This document shows, in pieces, positions 43,097 through 51,981 of a DNA stretch of 64,000 nt (position 1 is its first letter; each line of letters opens with the position of its first letter). The DNA lies in NCBI RefSeq assembly GCF_005405485.1, contig NZ_BJED01000011.1:78379-142378 (forward strand). Reading direction: 5' to 3'. The position numbers and the translations under genes are program-made. A model generated the notes under the pieces. It worked only from the letters and a program-made list of their open reading frames with translations, did not search any database and was not told where the DNA came from. This stretch comes from Enterococcus hulanensis (lineage in GTDB: Bacteria > Bacillota > Bacilli > Lactobacillales > Enterococcaceae).

Positions 43097-43164
43097 TTTT
43101 TATTCCCTCATTTTCTATAAAAGTTACTGTTCTATTGTAACATGAATGGAAACGGGTTCACACC

Positions 43165-45366
43165 CTAATTTCCTTGTTGGTACTGCTGCCATAGTTCTTG
43201 GCCTTTTTCCTTCAGCTTATTAGCGCCTTCTTTGGCTTTTTCGAAGAAGTTCGCAGCCCCTTCGCTGGCCTTGCCGCCAATATCTTTCAGCTCTTCACGC
43301 CATTTATTTGCATCCGAGTTTTCGGCTCCTTGATTCACTTCATCGGCTGCCACGACTTTTCCGCCTGTAGCATAGGCATCCGCCACATCAAAGGAGTATT
43401 GACCGGCATAAGGTAAGATTGATTCGGCTTCTGCTCTGAAGACCTGTCCAACCTCTGATCCGCTGGTTCCGCTCAAATAATGAGTCTCGCTGACTTTTTC
43501 AAAACCTAACCAAGTAGAGATTACGACATTTGGTGTGTAACCGATGATCCATTGGTCGTTGACCTTATTCGCGTCAAAGTTGGTTTCTGTCGTCCCAGTT
43601 TTACCTGCAACAGTAAATCCAGCCGGAGCCGCTTGAGCTGCTGTTCCGTTTGAGAAAGTCCCTAGAAGCATACTCGTCATTTCGTTGGCGACTTCTTTTG
43701 AAATGACTTGCTCATATTTAGGTGAGCTGTTGTCCTCAATCACAGCTCCTGTCGAATCAATGATCTTGGTGATCAAATGCGGCTGATACACTTTTCCTTC
43801 ATTCGCAAAAGCCCCATAGGCTGCCGCCATCTGCATCGGTGAAGTACCTTTTTCCAAACCGCCTAGTGCTAAGCCGTAATATTTATCTGACTTGCTCAAT
43901 GGAATACCGAACTCTTCGGCCTTATTATAGCCTTTGTTCAAACCAATCTCGTGCAATAACCAAACTGCTGGCAAGTTCAAGCTTTGGGCAACCGCTTGAT
44001 ACATCGGTACGTCCCCTTGATAGGTGCCGTCATAGTTTTTGGCCTTATAATACGATTGCGGTTCATCTTTTAAGATGCTGTCAGGCTTGTAGCCGGATTC
44101 TAACGCTGAGGCGTAAACACTCAAAGGCTTCATCGAAGAACCGGGAGAGCGCCGCATCTGGGTCGCAAAGTTATAGCTGCGGAAGATGTGCTCCCCGCGT
44201 CGGCCAACTAGTGCTTGAACGCCGCCAGTTTTGGGGTCCATCGCCACTGAGGCTGATTGCGGCATCGCACCGTCTTCGGCATTTGCTGGGAAGTTCGCGT
44301 TGTTTGCATACACAGCTTCCATTTGCTTTTGATAATCCTGATCTAATGACGTATAGATCTTATAGCCTTTATTCAGTAAATCCTTCTCTGACATTCCGTA
44401 ACGCTCGACCGCTTCGTCGATAACCGCATCAAAGTATGAAGGGTAGCGATAACCGGCATCAGCCGAAGAATACGTATCACTCAGCTGTGAGGCTAGATCG
44501 ACCGCCTTTTCTTGATCCTCTTGTTCCTTCGACAGCTTGCCATTTTCTACCATGACCGAAAGCACCGTGTTTCGTCGATTTACGGCATTTTCTAAATTGT
44601 CGATCGGATTATAAATACTTGGTCCTTTTAGCATCCCAACGATCGTAGCTGCTTCTCCGATCGTCAGTTGATTAGCATCCACTCCAAAATACTTTCTAGA
44701 CGCATCTTGAACACCCCAAACCCCATTACCAAAGTAGGAATTATTCAGGTACATTGTCAAGATTTGGTCCTTATCGTATTTTTTTTCGATCTCGATCGCC
44801 ATAAAGACTTCTTTGGCTTTTCGTTCCAGCGTTTGATCGAGACTGAGATAGGCATTTTTAGCCAGCTGCTGGGTCAAGGTACTCCCCCCGCCAGTAATAT
44901 GACCGGAAGTAACCAATCCTAAAGCTGCCCGTGCGATCCCCTTAATATCGAAACCATGGTGAGAGTAGAAGTTTCGATCCTCCGTCGAAACGACGGCATC
45001 CTTTAAATAAGGAGAAATCTGGTCGCTTTCTACGTAGGTTCCCTTTTGCCCGTAAAGCGAGCCGGCTTGTTCATTCTTTTCATCATAGATCACCGTCGAT
45101 TGCTTCAAGCTGGATTGCAGCGTCTCCACATTGACCGATTTTGCTAAGAAAAATAGATAGACACTCATTACTAAAACAGCCACAAGTGTTAATAAGAGCA
45201 AGATTTTATTGATATGATATTTTTTCCAAATACGTTTGCGCCAATGATGAAATTGGATCAAATAAGGCTTGATCCATTGCCAAAAGGTTTTTGTGCCGCT
45301 GCGAAACTTTTGCCAAAAAACTTTTGCACCACTTTTAAATTTGCGCCAAAATTCCTGAAAATCCAT
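43165..45366 (-). CDS. pbpF: Class A penicillin-binding protein (PbpF/PBP2a type)
   Basis: 733 aa. Aromatic/basic cytoplasmic N-terminus with 'FW(R/Q)KF(K/R)SG' repeats, transmembrane helix (about 54-74), GT51 glycosyltransferase domain with catalytic Glu in 'STEDRNFYSHHG' and 'GGSTLTQQLAKN'. The transpeptidase domain has 'SPGSSMKP' (SxxK), 'SLN' and 'KTGTTE'. It polymerises and cross-links peptidoglycan. The C-terminal Lys/Glu/Gln-rich tail is typical of pbpF/pbp2a of lactic cocci. The exact paralogue name is less certain than the class. Confidence 0.88.
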   Translation of the reverse strand: MDFQEFWRKFKSGAKVFWQKFRSGTKTFWQWIKPYLIQFHHWRKRIWKKYHINKILLLLTLVAVLVMSVYLFFLAKSVNVETLQSSLKQSTVIYDEKNEQAGSLYGQKGTYVESDQISPYLKDAVVSTEDRNFYSHHGFDIKGIARAALGLVTSGHITGGGSTLTQQLAKNAYLSLDQTLERKAKEVFMAIEIEKKYDKDQILTMYLNNSYFGNGVWGVQDASRKYFGVDANQLTIGEAATIVGMLKGPSIYNPIDNLENAVNRRNTVLSVMVENGKLSKEQEDQEKAVDLASQLSDTYSSADAGYRYPSYFDAVIDEAVERYGMSEKDLLNKGYKIYTSLDQDYQKQMEAVYANNANFPANAEDGAMPQSASVAMDPKTGGVQALVGRRGEHIFRSYNFATQMRRSPGSSMKPLSVYASALESGYKPDSILKDEPQSYYKAKNYDGTYQGDVPMYQAVAQSLNLPAVWLLHEIGLNKGYNKAEEFGIPLSKSDKYYGLALGGLEKGTSPMQMAAAYGAFANEGKVYQPHLITKIIDSTGAVIEDNSSPKYEQVISKEVANEMTSMLLGTFSNGTAAQAAPAGFTVAGKTGTTETNFDANKVNDQWIIGYTPNVVISTWLGFEKVSETHYLSGTSGSEVGQVFRAEAESILPYAGQYSFDVADAYATGGKVVAADEVNQGAENSDANKWREELKDIGGKASEGAANFFEKAKEGANKLKEKGQELWQQYQQGN

Positions 45367-45643
45367 TTTTTGATCTCCATTCTATGTAAAATTCAGACAC
45401 AGTGTATCACAAATCACCTAGTTAACGCTTGGGTCTTGAGACGGATACACACTTGAGAGTATTCTAGCATGTGCTCTCAAGGAAAAGCTGATTTTTTTCT
45501 TAAATATCCGTTAAAAGTGATACAATAAGCCGGATGATACCTTTATTTAACCTGTTGAAATAAAAAATTAGCTTACTTTTGCTATTCTCTGCTTCAATAA
45601 GTTTAGCAAATTGAAACTATATTCATTAAAAAGGAGTACTTAA

Positions 45644-46495
45644 ATGAAATTTACTATGACCCTGCCCGATCATTTTGCTGAAATGACCGTTAAGGACCTA
45701 TTAGAAGAAGAATGGCTGGTCCCGCGAAAGGTCCGCCATTTCATCCGAACCCGCAAAGGCCTCTTGATCAATGGAGAGTCCTGCCATTTTCAATCATTCG
45801 TTCGCGCTGGCGATGTGATTACGATTAGCATTGAAGCCAGTGATTATCCTGAGCGAACCATCCTTTTAGGTGATAAAAAACAGATCGAGGTTCTTTATGA
45901 GGACGAGCATTTGATTATCGTCAATAAACCTTATGGTATGAAGACGCATCCGAACCAGCCGGATGAAGCAGATACTCTGCTAAATCATTTAGCGGCCTAT
46001 TTAGCACCCGCTTTTCAGCCCCACGTCGTTCATCGACTGGACAAGGAGACCAGCGGCGCGATTTTGTTTGCAAAAAATCCTTTTGTGCTGCCGATTTTAG
46101 GCCGGCTGTTGGAGCAGAAGAAAATCTACCGTCGTTATCAGGCAGTCGTTCATGGAGCAATCAAAAAGGATCTGACGATTAATAAAAAGATTGGTCGTGA
46201 TCGTCATGATCGCCGCAAACGCCGGATTGATCCAAAAGGCGGCAAGCCGGCCATTACTCATGTAACAGTCGCAAAGCAATCACCAAGTCAAACCATGGTG
46301 TTCTGCCAATTAGATACCGGGCGGACGCATCAAATTCGTGTCCATCTAGCTAGTATCGGGCATCCGCTAATCGGTGATCCTTTATATAGTAGGAATCCCC
46401 ACGGACGATTGATGCTGCATGCGTATGAGCTGCATCTGCGACACCCCTTTACGGATCAAGAAATAGCCGTTCAGGCCTTGCCGGGATTGTGGTAA
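45644..46495 (+). CDS. RluA-family pseudouridine synthase
   Basis: 283 aa, AAAAGGAG ribosome site. N-terminal S4-like region, then the RluA catalytic motif 'HRLDKETSGAILFAKN' with the nucleophilic Asp, 'KIYRRYQAVVHG' and 'TGRTHQIRVHLASIGHPLIGDPLY'. It isomerises uridine to pseudouridine in rRNA or tRNA; the target position cannot be told from sequence alone. Confidence 0.9.
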   Translation: MKFTMTLPDHFAEMTVKDLLEEEWLVPRKVRHFIRTRKGLLINGESCHFQSFVRAGDVITISIEASDYPERTILLGDKKQIEVLYEDEHLIIVNKPYGMKTHPNQPDEADTLLNHLAAYLAPAFQPHVVHRLDKETSGAILFAKNPFVLPILGRLLEQKKIYRRYQAVVHGAIKKDLTINKKIGRDRHDRRKRRIDPKGGKPAITHVTVAKQSPSQTMVFCQLDTGRTHQIRVHLASIGHPLIGDPLYSRNPHGRLMLHAYELHLRHPFTDQEIAVQALPGLW

Positions 46496-46501
46496 AAAAC
46501 C

Positions 46502-46543
46502 AAACCGTTCAGAGAGAATATTTCTTTCTGAACGGTTTTTTTG
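46502..46543 (+). terminator. Terminator after RluA-family gene
   Basis: AAACCGTTCAGA...TCTGAACGGTTT stem followed by T7. Confidence 0.85.
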
Positions 46544-46553
46544 ATAAAAAGAA

Positions 46554-46584
46554 AAGCCAAGACCTCGCAATGAGATCTTGGCTT
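46554..46584 (-). terminator. Terminator after LysM protein gene
   Basis: AAGCCAAGA.CTC/GAG.TCTTGGCTT stem with a T-rich tail on the minus strand. Confidence 0.8.
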
Positions 46585-46597
46585 GAAAATGTTTATC

Positions 46598-47248
46598 TTA
46601 ATACCAGCCGTTTGCTTGCCAGAAAGCTTGTGCGCCTTCCCATGAACCGTAACGAGAAGTTACATATTGATCAGCAACACGTTCTTGGTTTGCTTCAGAA
46701 TAATCACCATTTAAATATAAAGATGATAATTGGTAACGTCCGATGTATTGACCGTTCGTTGCTGCGTAAGAACCGCCTGATTCGCGTTGTGCGATCCATT
46801 CTTTTGCTGATGAAGTTGTCGCTGGAGCTGCTGCAGGAGCCGCTTCTTGAACTGGTGCTGCTTCTTGTACAGGTGCCGCTGCTTCTTGTTGAACTGGAGC
46901 TGCCTCTTGTACAGGTGCTGCTTCTTGAGCTGGTGCTTCAGTTGTACTTGCTTGATACAATACTTTGTCTTCAGTTGGAGCTGCTTCAGCTTTTGCTTCT
47001 GCTTTGCCTTCGCTGTCGATTGTTAATTCTTGACCTGCAAAGATCATGTTTACATTAGAAATTTTGTTTGCTTTTGCAATTGCATCTACTAAGCTGTCGT
47101 TACCAGCAAACTTGTGAGAGATTTTTGATAAAGTATCTCCTGATTCTACAGTATACGTTTCTGAAGCGTGTGCGTCTGTAGCTCCCATCGCTAAACCTGC
47201 ACCTGCTGCTAATACTGTACTAAAAAGAAATGTTTTCCCTAATTTCAT
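46598..47248 (-). CDS. LysM-domain secreted protein with Apf/transglycosylase-like C-terminus
   Basis: 216 aa. Signal peptide (1-28), one LysM domain (about 29-78, 'YTVESGDTLSKISHKFAG..LVDAIAKANKISNVNMIFAGQELTI'), an Ala/Pro/Gln/Glu repeat linker ('PVQEA' repeats), and a C-terminal domain 'AKEWIAQRESGGSY.A.NGQYIGRYQLSSLYLNGDYS...QANGWY' as in aggregation-promoting-factor/IsaA-like wall proteins, with the Glu of 'RESGG' as candidate catalytic residue. It acts at the peptidoglycan. The upstream region has several TGTAA/GTTAC words that recall WalR boxes. Confidence 0.85.
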   Translation of the reverse strand: MKLGKTFLFSTVLAAGAGLAMGATDAHASETYTVESGDTLSKISHKFAGNDSLVDAIAKANKISNVNMIFAGQELTIDSEGKAEAKAEAAPTEDKVLYQASTTEAPAQEAAPVQEAAPVQQEAAAPVQEAAPVQEAAPAAAPATTSSAKEWIAQRESGGSYAATNGQYIGRYQLSSLYLNGDYSEANQERVADQYVTSRYGSWEGAQAFWQANGWY

Positions 47249-47621
47249 TATGTAACTTCCTCCGATTTTTCTTATGTCTTTTTTCTACTGTCTTCTTGAC
47301 TACGAGTGCTACTTTACCATCCTTTTGTGTTTCATGGGTGATATTCGTGTAACAGTTCATTACAAAAACATAAAACTATGTAACAAAACTCTGCTCAGTG
47401 TGTCACTTTGAAATATATTACTTTTATTCTTATTAAGTAAAACCTAGTGTTTAAGCCACTTTCAGCAAATGTAACTGTTTTACTCTTGTATTACAAAAAT
47501 TATCTTTAGAAACATTGCAATCTTTTTGTAACGAAGGCAAGGCGGGCAGCTTTGTTCATTTCAAATTATTTTACAAATAATTTTTATTGAAATTGAATCG
47601 AGAGGCTGATTTATAATAAAA
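47249..47621. promoter_or_regulatory. Long leader of the LysM gene with TGTAAC-type repeats
   Basis: No gene. Several TGTAAC/GTTACA words (around 47349-47395, 47470-47500, 47526-47533) resemble half-sites of the WalR consensus TGTWAH-N5-TGTWAH, though spacing is not exact. WalRK controls wall hydrolases in Gram-positives. Confidence 0.35.
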
Positions 47622-47656
47622 AAATACTCCTGCTTGATTAAAAAGCAGAAGTATTT
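47622..47656 (-). terminator. Terminator after flippase gene
   Basis: AAATACTCCTGCTT...AAGCAGAAGTATTT stem with T-run on the minus strand, touching the stop codon. Confidence 0.85.
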
Positions 47657-47657
47657 C

Positions 47658-49295
47658 TTATTTGATTCTTAGCCGTTTCCGCCACTTCTTAGCTTGAGGT
47701 CCAACGAGTTTATCAACCAACCGGATTTTCAAGCTTAAATAGAAATAAACCAAGCCCCCCGCACCTGCGGTCAATAAACAAATGGCCAGAGCCGAAAAGC
47801 GCGAGGACGGATCAAAGGCAAGATAGCTTAATTGCCGAACGATGATCGCCACCACCAACATCACGAGCGTTAGAATCAAAATCAATACACAGCGGCGAAA
47901 GGCCAGCTGATAATTTGCATGAACAACTCTTCGTAATTTCCACAAGCACAAACCGCAGGTCAAGCTCAAGCCGATGAATGTCGCTACTAAAGGACCATAA
48001 ACTTCCAGTAGTTCGATCAAGGGAATTTGGATAAGTATTTTTAACAGCAATCCCGCCAACCAATACCTTACAGCGATCCGGCTGTGGGAAATTCCTTGCA
48101 GCGTCGTGGACAGCATCATGAACAGTGCCGATACCAAACCACTCCAGCAAGCAACGACTAATACGCGGCTGCCCAGAACATCCGCCGAATAAAAGACTGT
48201 ATTCAACGGATAGGCTAATAAGATCATGCCAAAAACGGCCGGCAGCATAATAAAAGCAAACAACTGGATATTCGTATTAACTAACTTTGCCAGCTCCGGT
48301 CTGCGTTTTTGAGTAAAGAGCTCCGTCAGCATCGGCAAGCTGGTTAAGGCCAACGAAGTTCCTAATGCGACTACCACCATCGTCAGCTTATCCGGGTTCG
48401 CACTGAATAACGCATAGAGCGCAACTAATTGATCATGACTGTAGTTGGTATTGGCGGCCATCGTATGGATAAAGGTCATTTGATCGATCAATTTATAAAA
48501 AATGATCCCGCTGCCTAGTAAAATAAACGGAATTGCCTGTCTGACCGTTTCGATCAATAGCTTCTTCGTATCGATTTTCACTTTGGTAAAACGATATCCT
48601 GGTTGCAGATCCTCTTGTCTGCGTTCTTTGAACCAATAAAAAAGCAGAACAGCATAAGAGCCGATCATTCCCACTGATGCAGCGAAGGTCGATTGGATCA
48701 CCGCACTCAAGTAATCCCCCTTCATGACCTTCATAATAATGAAGACACTTAAAAGCATATACAAGACACGAAGCGCTTGTTCAACCAGCTGTGAGATCGC
48801 TGAAGGCCGCATATTTTGCTGCCCTTGAAAATATCCCCGCAGAACACTCATACAAGGAAAAGCAACAACGGCAATACTCAATGCTTGGATCACTGGAATC
48901 AGGGCGCGTCCGCCGCCAGATAAGCTGGCTAATAATGGTGCCGTAAAAAACATCACGCCGCCAAAAAAGATCCCTAGGACCGCTGTTACCTGCAAAGCCT
49001 TGATAAATAAATGCCGACTCGTCTGATATTCGCCCATCGAATTGTAGCGAGCCACCTGTTTTGCGATTGCTCCCGGCAGACCAGCCGTAGAGATCATCAT
49101 GAACAAGGCGTAAAAGGTATAACCCATATTGAATAAACCGTTAGCAGCACGGGCGTTTTCTCCCATCCAGGCGTACCACGGAATAATGTAAATCGCACCC
49201 AGCAGTCGCGAAAAAATGCTGCCGATCGACATCCAGGCCGACCCTTGAATCATCTTTTCTTGATAGCTCAGATCACTTGGTCGTGTCTCTTTCAT
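47658..49295 (-). CDS. MurJ/YtgP-type polysaccharide flippase
   Basis: 545 aa from the ATG at 49295 (AAGGAGGAG upstream). About 14 transmembrane helices. 'MIQGSAWMSIGSIFSRLLGAIYIIPWY' is the typical start of MOP-superfamily SpoVB/YtgP proteins. YtgP (Amj-independent MurJ) flips lipid II across the membrane in Bacillota. It is adjacent and divergent to murE, consistent with a peptidoglycan role. Confidence 0.85.
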   Translation of the reverse strand: MKETRPSDLSYQEKMIQGSAWMSIGSIFSRLLGAIYIIPWYAWMGENARAANGLFNMGYTFYALFMMISTAGLPGAIAKQVARYNSMGEYQTSRHLFIKALQVTAVLGIFFGGVMFFTAPLLASLSGGGRALIPVIQALSIAVVAFPCMSVLRGYFQGQQNMRPSAISQLVEQALRVLYMLLSVFIIMKVMKGDYLSAVIQSTFAASVGMIGSYAVLLFYWFKERRQEDLQPGYRFTKVKIDTKKLLIETVRQAIPFILLGSGIIFYKLIDQMTFIHTMAANTNYSHDQLVALYALFSANPDKLTMVVVALGTSLALTSLPMLTELFTQKRRPELAKLVNTNIQLFAFIMLPAVFGMILLAYPLNTVFYSADVLGSRVLVVACWSGLVSALFMMLSTTLQGISHSRIAVRYWLAGLLLKILIQIPLIELLEVYGPLVATFIGLSLTCGLCLWKLRRVVHANYQLAFRRCVLILILTLVMLVVAIIVRQLSYLAFDPSSRFSALAICLLTAGAGGLVYFYLSLKIRLVDKLVGPQAKKWRKRLRIK

Positions 49296-49385
49296 GGTCT
49301 CCTCCTTCAAAATCGTTACCCTTATAGTAAAGCTAAATCACGCTTCTGACAATCACTCTTTACTTTTTCTCTGATGCCTGAGCTA

Positions 49386-49394
49386 TGCTATAAT
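49386..49394 (+). promoter_or_regulatory. Extended -10 promoter of murE
   Basis: TATGCTATAAT, an extended -10 element, about 30 nt before the murE start; the -35 is weak. Confidence 0.5.
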
Positions 49395-49423
49395 AGCCTA
49401 GACTATATATTGGAGGTCTCAAC

Positions 49424-50920
49424 ATGCTGACACTTACCCAAATTCAAGCGATCCTTGAAAAAGAAAACCTATTACGCGAGTTCATCACGCCCACGCGTTG
49501 GACGTTGACCGCGCCTTTTGACAAAAGCTTTCAAAAAATCTCTTACGACTCCCGTGAAGTCGATAGCGAGACACTTTTTTTCTGTAAAGGAAATAATTTC
49601 CAACAGCGCTTCTTAGAACAGGCGCTAACAGATGGCTTAACTTGTTACATCGCCGAACAGCCTTATGAGGTTCCAGCGGACTTAGCGATCATCGTCACCG
49701 ATATTCGTAAAGCACTGGCCGTTTTGAGTATGGCCTTTTATGATTATCCGCAAGAAAAATTGAAGCTGATCGGAATCACCGGAACAAAGGGCAAGACGAC
49801 GGTCGCTTATTTTACAAAACAAATTTTAGATATCGCTACCGATAAAAAGACCGCGCTGTTGTCGACCTTGAATACGACATTAGATGGCGTAACTTTTTTC
49901 AAATCAAAGCTTACGACGCCAGAATCACTGGACCTATATCGAATGATGGCAGAAGCTGTTGCCAACGGTATGACTCATCTAGTCATGGAAGTTTCTTCGC
50001 AGGCCTACAAAGTAGCACGAGTTTACGGTTTGAGCTTTGATGTGGGGATTTTCCTCAACATCTCGCCGGATCATATCGGACCGATCGAACACCCGACCTT
50101 TGAAGATTACTTCTATTGTAAACGACAATTGGTGGCAAATTCTCGCCAAGTCATCTTGCAGCACGAGATTGATCACTTCGATCTATTACAAGAACTAGCG
50201 CAAACAAAAAATATTCCCGTGATCACCTACGGAAATGAAGCAGCTGATTATCAGGTAGCACCTTTAGAGCATCCTTTGGCCTTCGCCTTATCCAGTACAA
50301 AGGATTCATTCAAATTAAATGGTGATTACCAAATTCTATTGGCCGGCGACTTTAATAAAGAAAATGCCGCTGCCGCATTGCTTGCCAGTGCCTTAGTAGG
50401 TGCTGATCAAAACGCTGGTCGTCAAGGCTTAGCTGAAGCATTGGTCCCTGGCCGAATGAACCTGCTGCTTAAACCAAACGGGGCGCACATCTATGTGGAC
50501 TATGCCCATAATTATCTCAGTATGAAATCCCTGCTGGCTTTCGCAAAAGAGCAGCATCCCGATGGCGAACTGCTGGTGATCACCGGCTCAACCGGCAATA
50601 AAGCAGAATCTCGCCGTGAAGGCTTGGGACAAGCGATCGGAGAATATGCCGATGTTGCTGTTTTAACCAGCGACGATCCAAACTTCGAAGAGCCGAAAAA
50701 AATCGCGGACGAAATCGAAGAAGGAATCCAAAATGAGCATGTGCGGGTTCATTTTGAAGTCGATCGTAAAAAAGCTATCAAAGATGCTATCCGCAATGCC
50801 GGACCAAAGGATGCCATCATTTTAGCCGGTAAAGGAACCGACAAATACATGACCGTCAAAGGAGAAAATCTTCCTTACGAAGGCGACTATCATTTAGCAG
50901 AAGCATTTATTAAAGACTAA
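49424..50920 (+). CDS. murE: UDP-MurNAc-L-Ala-D-Glu:L-Lys ligase MurE
   Basis: 498 aa. Mur ligase with P-loop 'GITGTKGKTTVAYF', 'TTPESLDLYRMMAEAVANG', 'VMEVSSQAYKV', 'VPGRMNLL', 'VDYAHNYLSMKSLL' and the C-terminal 'SDDPNFEEP'. The 'DDPN' motif, in place of the 'DNPR' of diaminopimelate ligases, indicates L-lysine as substrate, in line with Lys-type peptidoglycan of enterococci. It adds Lys to the stem peptide in the cytoplasm. Confidence 0.93.
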   Translation: MLTLTQIQAILEKENLLREFITPTRWTLTAPFDKSFQKISYDSREVDSETLFFCKGNNFQQRFLEQALTDGLTCYIAEQPYEVPADLAIIVTDIRKALAVLSMAFYDYPQEKLKLIGITGTKGKTTVAYFTKQILDIATDKKTALLSTLNTTLDGVTFFKSKLTTPESLDLYRMMAEAVANGMTHLVMEVSSQAYKVARVYGLSFDVGIFLNISPDHIGPIEHPTFEDYFYCKRQLVANSRQVILQHEIDHFDLLQELAQTKNIPVITYGNEAADYQVAPLEHPLAFALSSTKDSFKLNGDYQILLAGDFNKENAAAALLASALVGADQNAGRQGLAEALVPGRMNLLLKPNGAHIYVDYAHNYLSMKSLLAFAKEQHPDGELLVITGSTGNKAESRREGLGQAIGEYADVAVLTSDDPNFEEPKKIADEIEEGIQNEHVRVHFEVDRKKAIKDAIRNAGPKDAIILAGKGTDKYMTVKGENLPYEGDYHLAEAFIKD

Positions 50921-50946
50921 CGGACACTCCCGTTAGTCTTTTTTTA
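50915..50946 (+). terminator. murE terminator
   Basis: GACTAACGG...CCGTTAGTC stem with T7, overlapping the stop codon. Confidence 0.9.
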
Positions 50947-50955
50947 GTTCTGCTC

Positions 50956-51858
50956 TTAGTAATAATCAGCCAACCTCTTGCTGACAGCTTCCGACTCACC
51001 CCAGACGTCTTCGATCAACGCTTTAGCTGTTTTCACTTCCTTCAGCATACCGGCGATTTGCCCGGACATAACGATTCCTTGTTGGGTATCGCCATCATCC
51101 GCTGCCCGCTGCAAAGCCGCTAAAGAAAAAGCGTCGCTCGTATCTTCTTCGGTTAACTGATTTTTCAAGCCGCGGATCGCTCCGCCTTTGGCTTTGCGAA
51201 TCACTGTTGTTGCCGTATCATCCGCCTGCAAGATCGCCTGCTGGTAATTTTCGTGGATTGGACATTCCTCAACACTTAAAAAAGCTGTTCCCATTTGAAC
51301 ACCGCTGGCACCCAATGCAAATGCCGCCGACATCCCGCGACCATCCCCGATCCCGCCGGCTGCGATCACAGGAAGCTCAACTGCCTGTGCGACCTGCGGA
51401 ATCAAAGTCATTGTCGTCGTTTCTCCAATATGTCCGCCAGCCTCCATGCCCTCTGCGATCACACCGTCGACACCCAGCTGTTCCATTTTTTTCGCCAGCT
51501 TCACTGAAGGAATCACAGGGAAAACTTTGATGTTCGCCTGCTTCAACTTGTCCATATAAGGCTTAGGTGTGCCTGCCCCAGTTGTGACGATCTTGACTCC
51601 TTCTGCAATCAATACGTCGACTTGTTCCGAGATGTTTTCCATTTGCAGCATCAGATTGACCGCAAATGGTTTTTTCGTGCGCTTTTTTGTCTCACGAATT
51701 TGTTCCCGTAATTCTTCTCCGCTCAAGCCGCCAGCCGCAATAATCCCTAAGCCGCCCGCTTCTGACACGCCACTGACTAACGGATAACGGGCGATATGCG
51801 CCATCGCTCCTTGAAAAATCGGATACTGGATACCTAATAACTCCGTGATCTTTTTCAT
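50956..51858 (-). CDS. FabK-like enoyl-ACP reductase II / nitronate monooxygenase
   Basis: 300 aa. FMN-binding TIM barrel of the FabK/NMO family: 'YPIFQGAMAHIA', 'EAGGLGIIAAGG', 'KPFAVNLML', 'VDGVIAEGMEAGGHIGE', 'LPVIAAGGIGDGRGMSAAFALGASGVQMGTAFL'. The EAGGH motif is shared by FabK and NMO. Not being within a fab gene cluster leaves the choice between fatty-acid synthesis and nitronate oxidation open. Confidence 0.85.
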   Translation of the reverse strand: MKKITELLGIQYPIFQGAMAHIARYPLVSGVSEAGGLGIIAAGGLSGEELREQIRETKKRTKKPFAVNLMLQMENISEQVDVLIAEGVKIVTTGAGTPKPYMDKLKQANIKVFPVIPSVKLAKKMEQLGVDGVIAEGMEAGGHIGETTTMTLIPQVAQAVELPVIAAGGIGDGRGMSAAFALGASGVQMGTAFLSVEECPIHENYQQAILQADDTATTVIRKAKGGAIRGLKNQLTEEDTSDAFSLAALQRAADDGDTQQGIVMSGQIAGMLKEVKTAKALIEDVWGESEAVSKRLADYY

Positions 51859-51941
51859 CGAACTCCCTCGTTTCTGTTTTTCTTCATCCTAGCATATTTA
51901 AAGAAGGAATCGAGCATCATTTTTGTTTTGGTGCTTAAGAG

Positions 51942-51974
51942 CAAAAAAATGCCCCGCAAAATTGCGAGACATTT
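51942..51974 (-). terminator. leuS terminator
   Basis: On the minus strand AATGTCTCGC...GCGGGGCATT stem followed by T7. Confidence 0.8.
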
Positions 51975-51981
51975 CAGATAT

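Noticed and set aside
43839..44423. 194-codon plus-strand frame opposite the PBP gene
   Set aside because: Lies within the transpeptidase coding region on the other strand; composition is Ser/Arg/Leu-rich noise without a recognisable domain.
46489..47058. 189-codon plus-strand frame opposite the LysM gene
   Set aside because: Its Leu-rich translation is the mirror of the Ala/Pro/Gln repeat linker of the LysM protein, and it overlaps two terminators.
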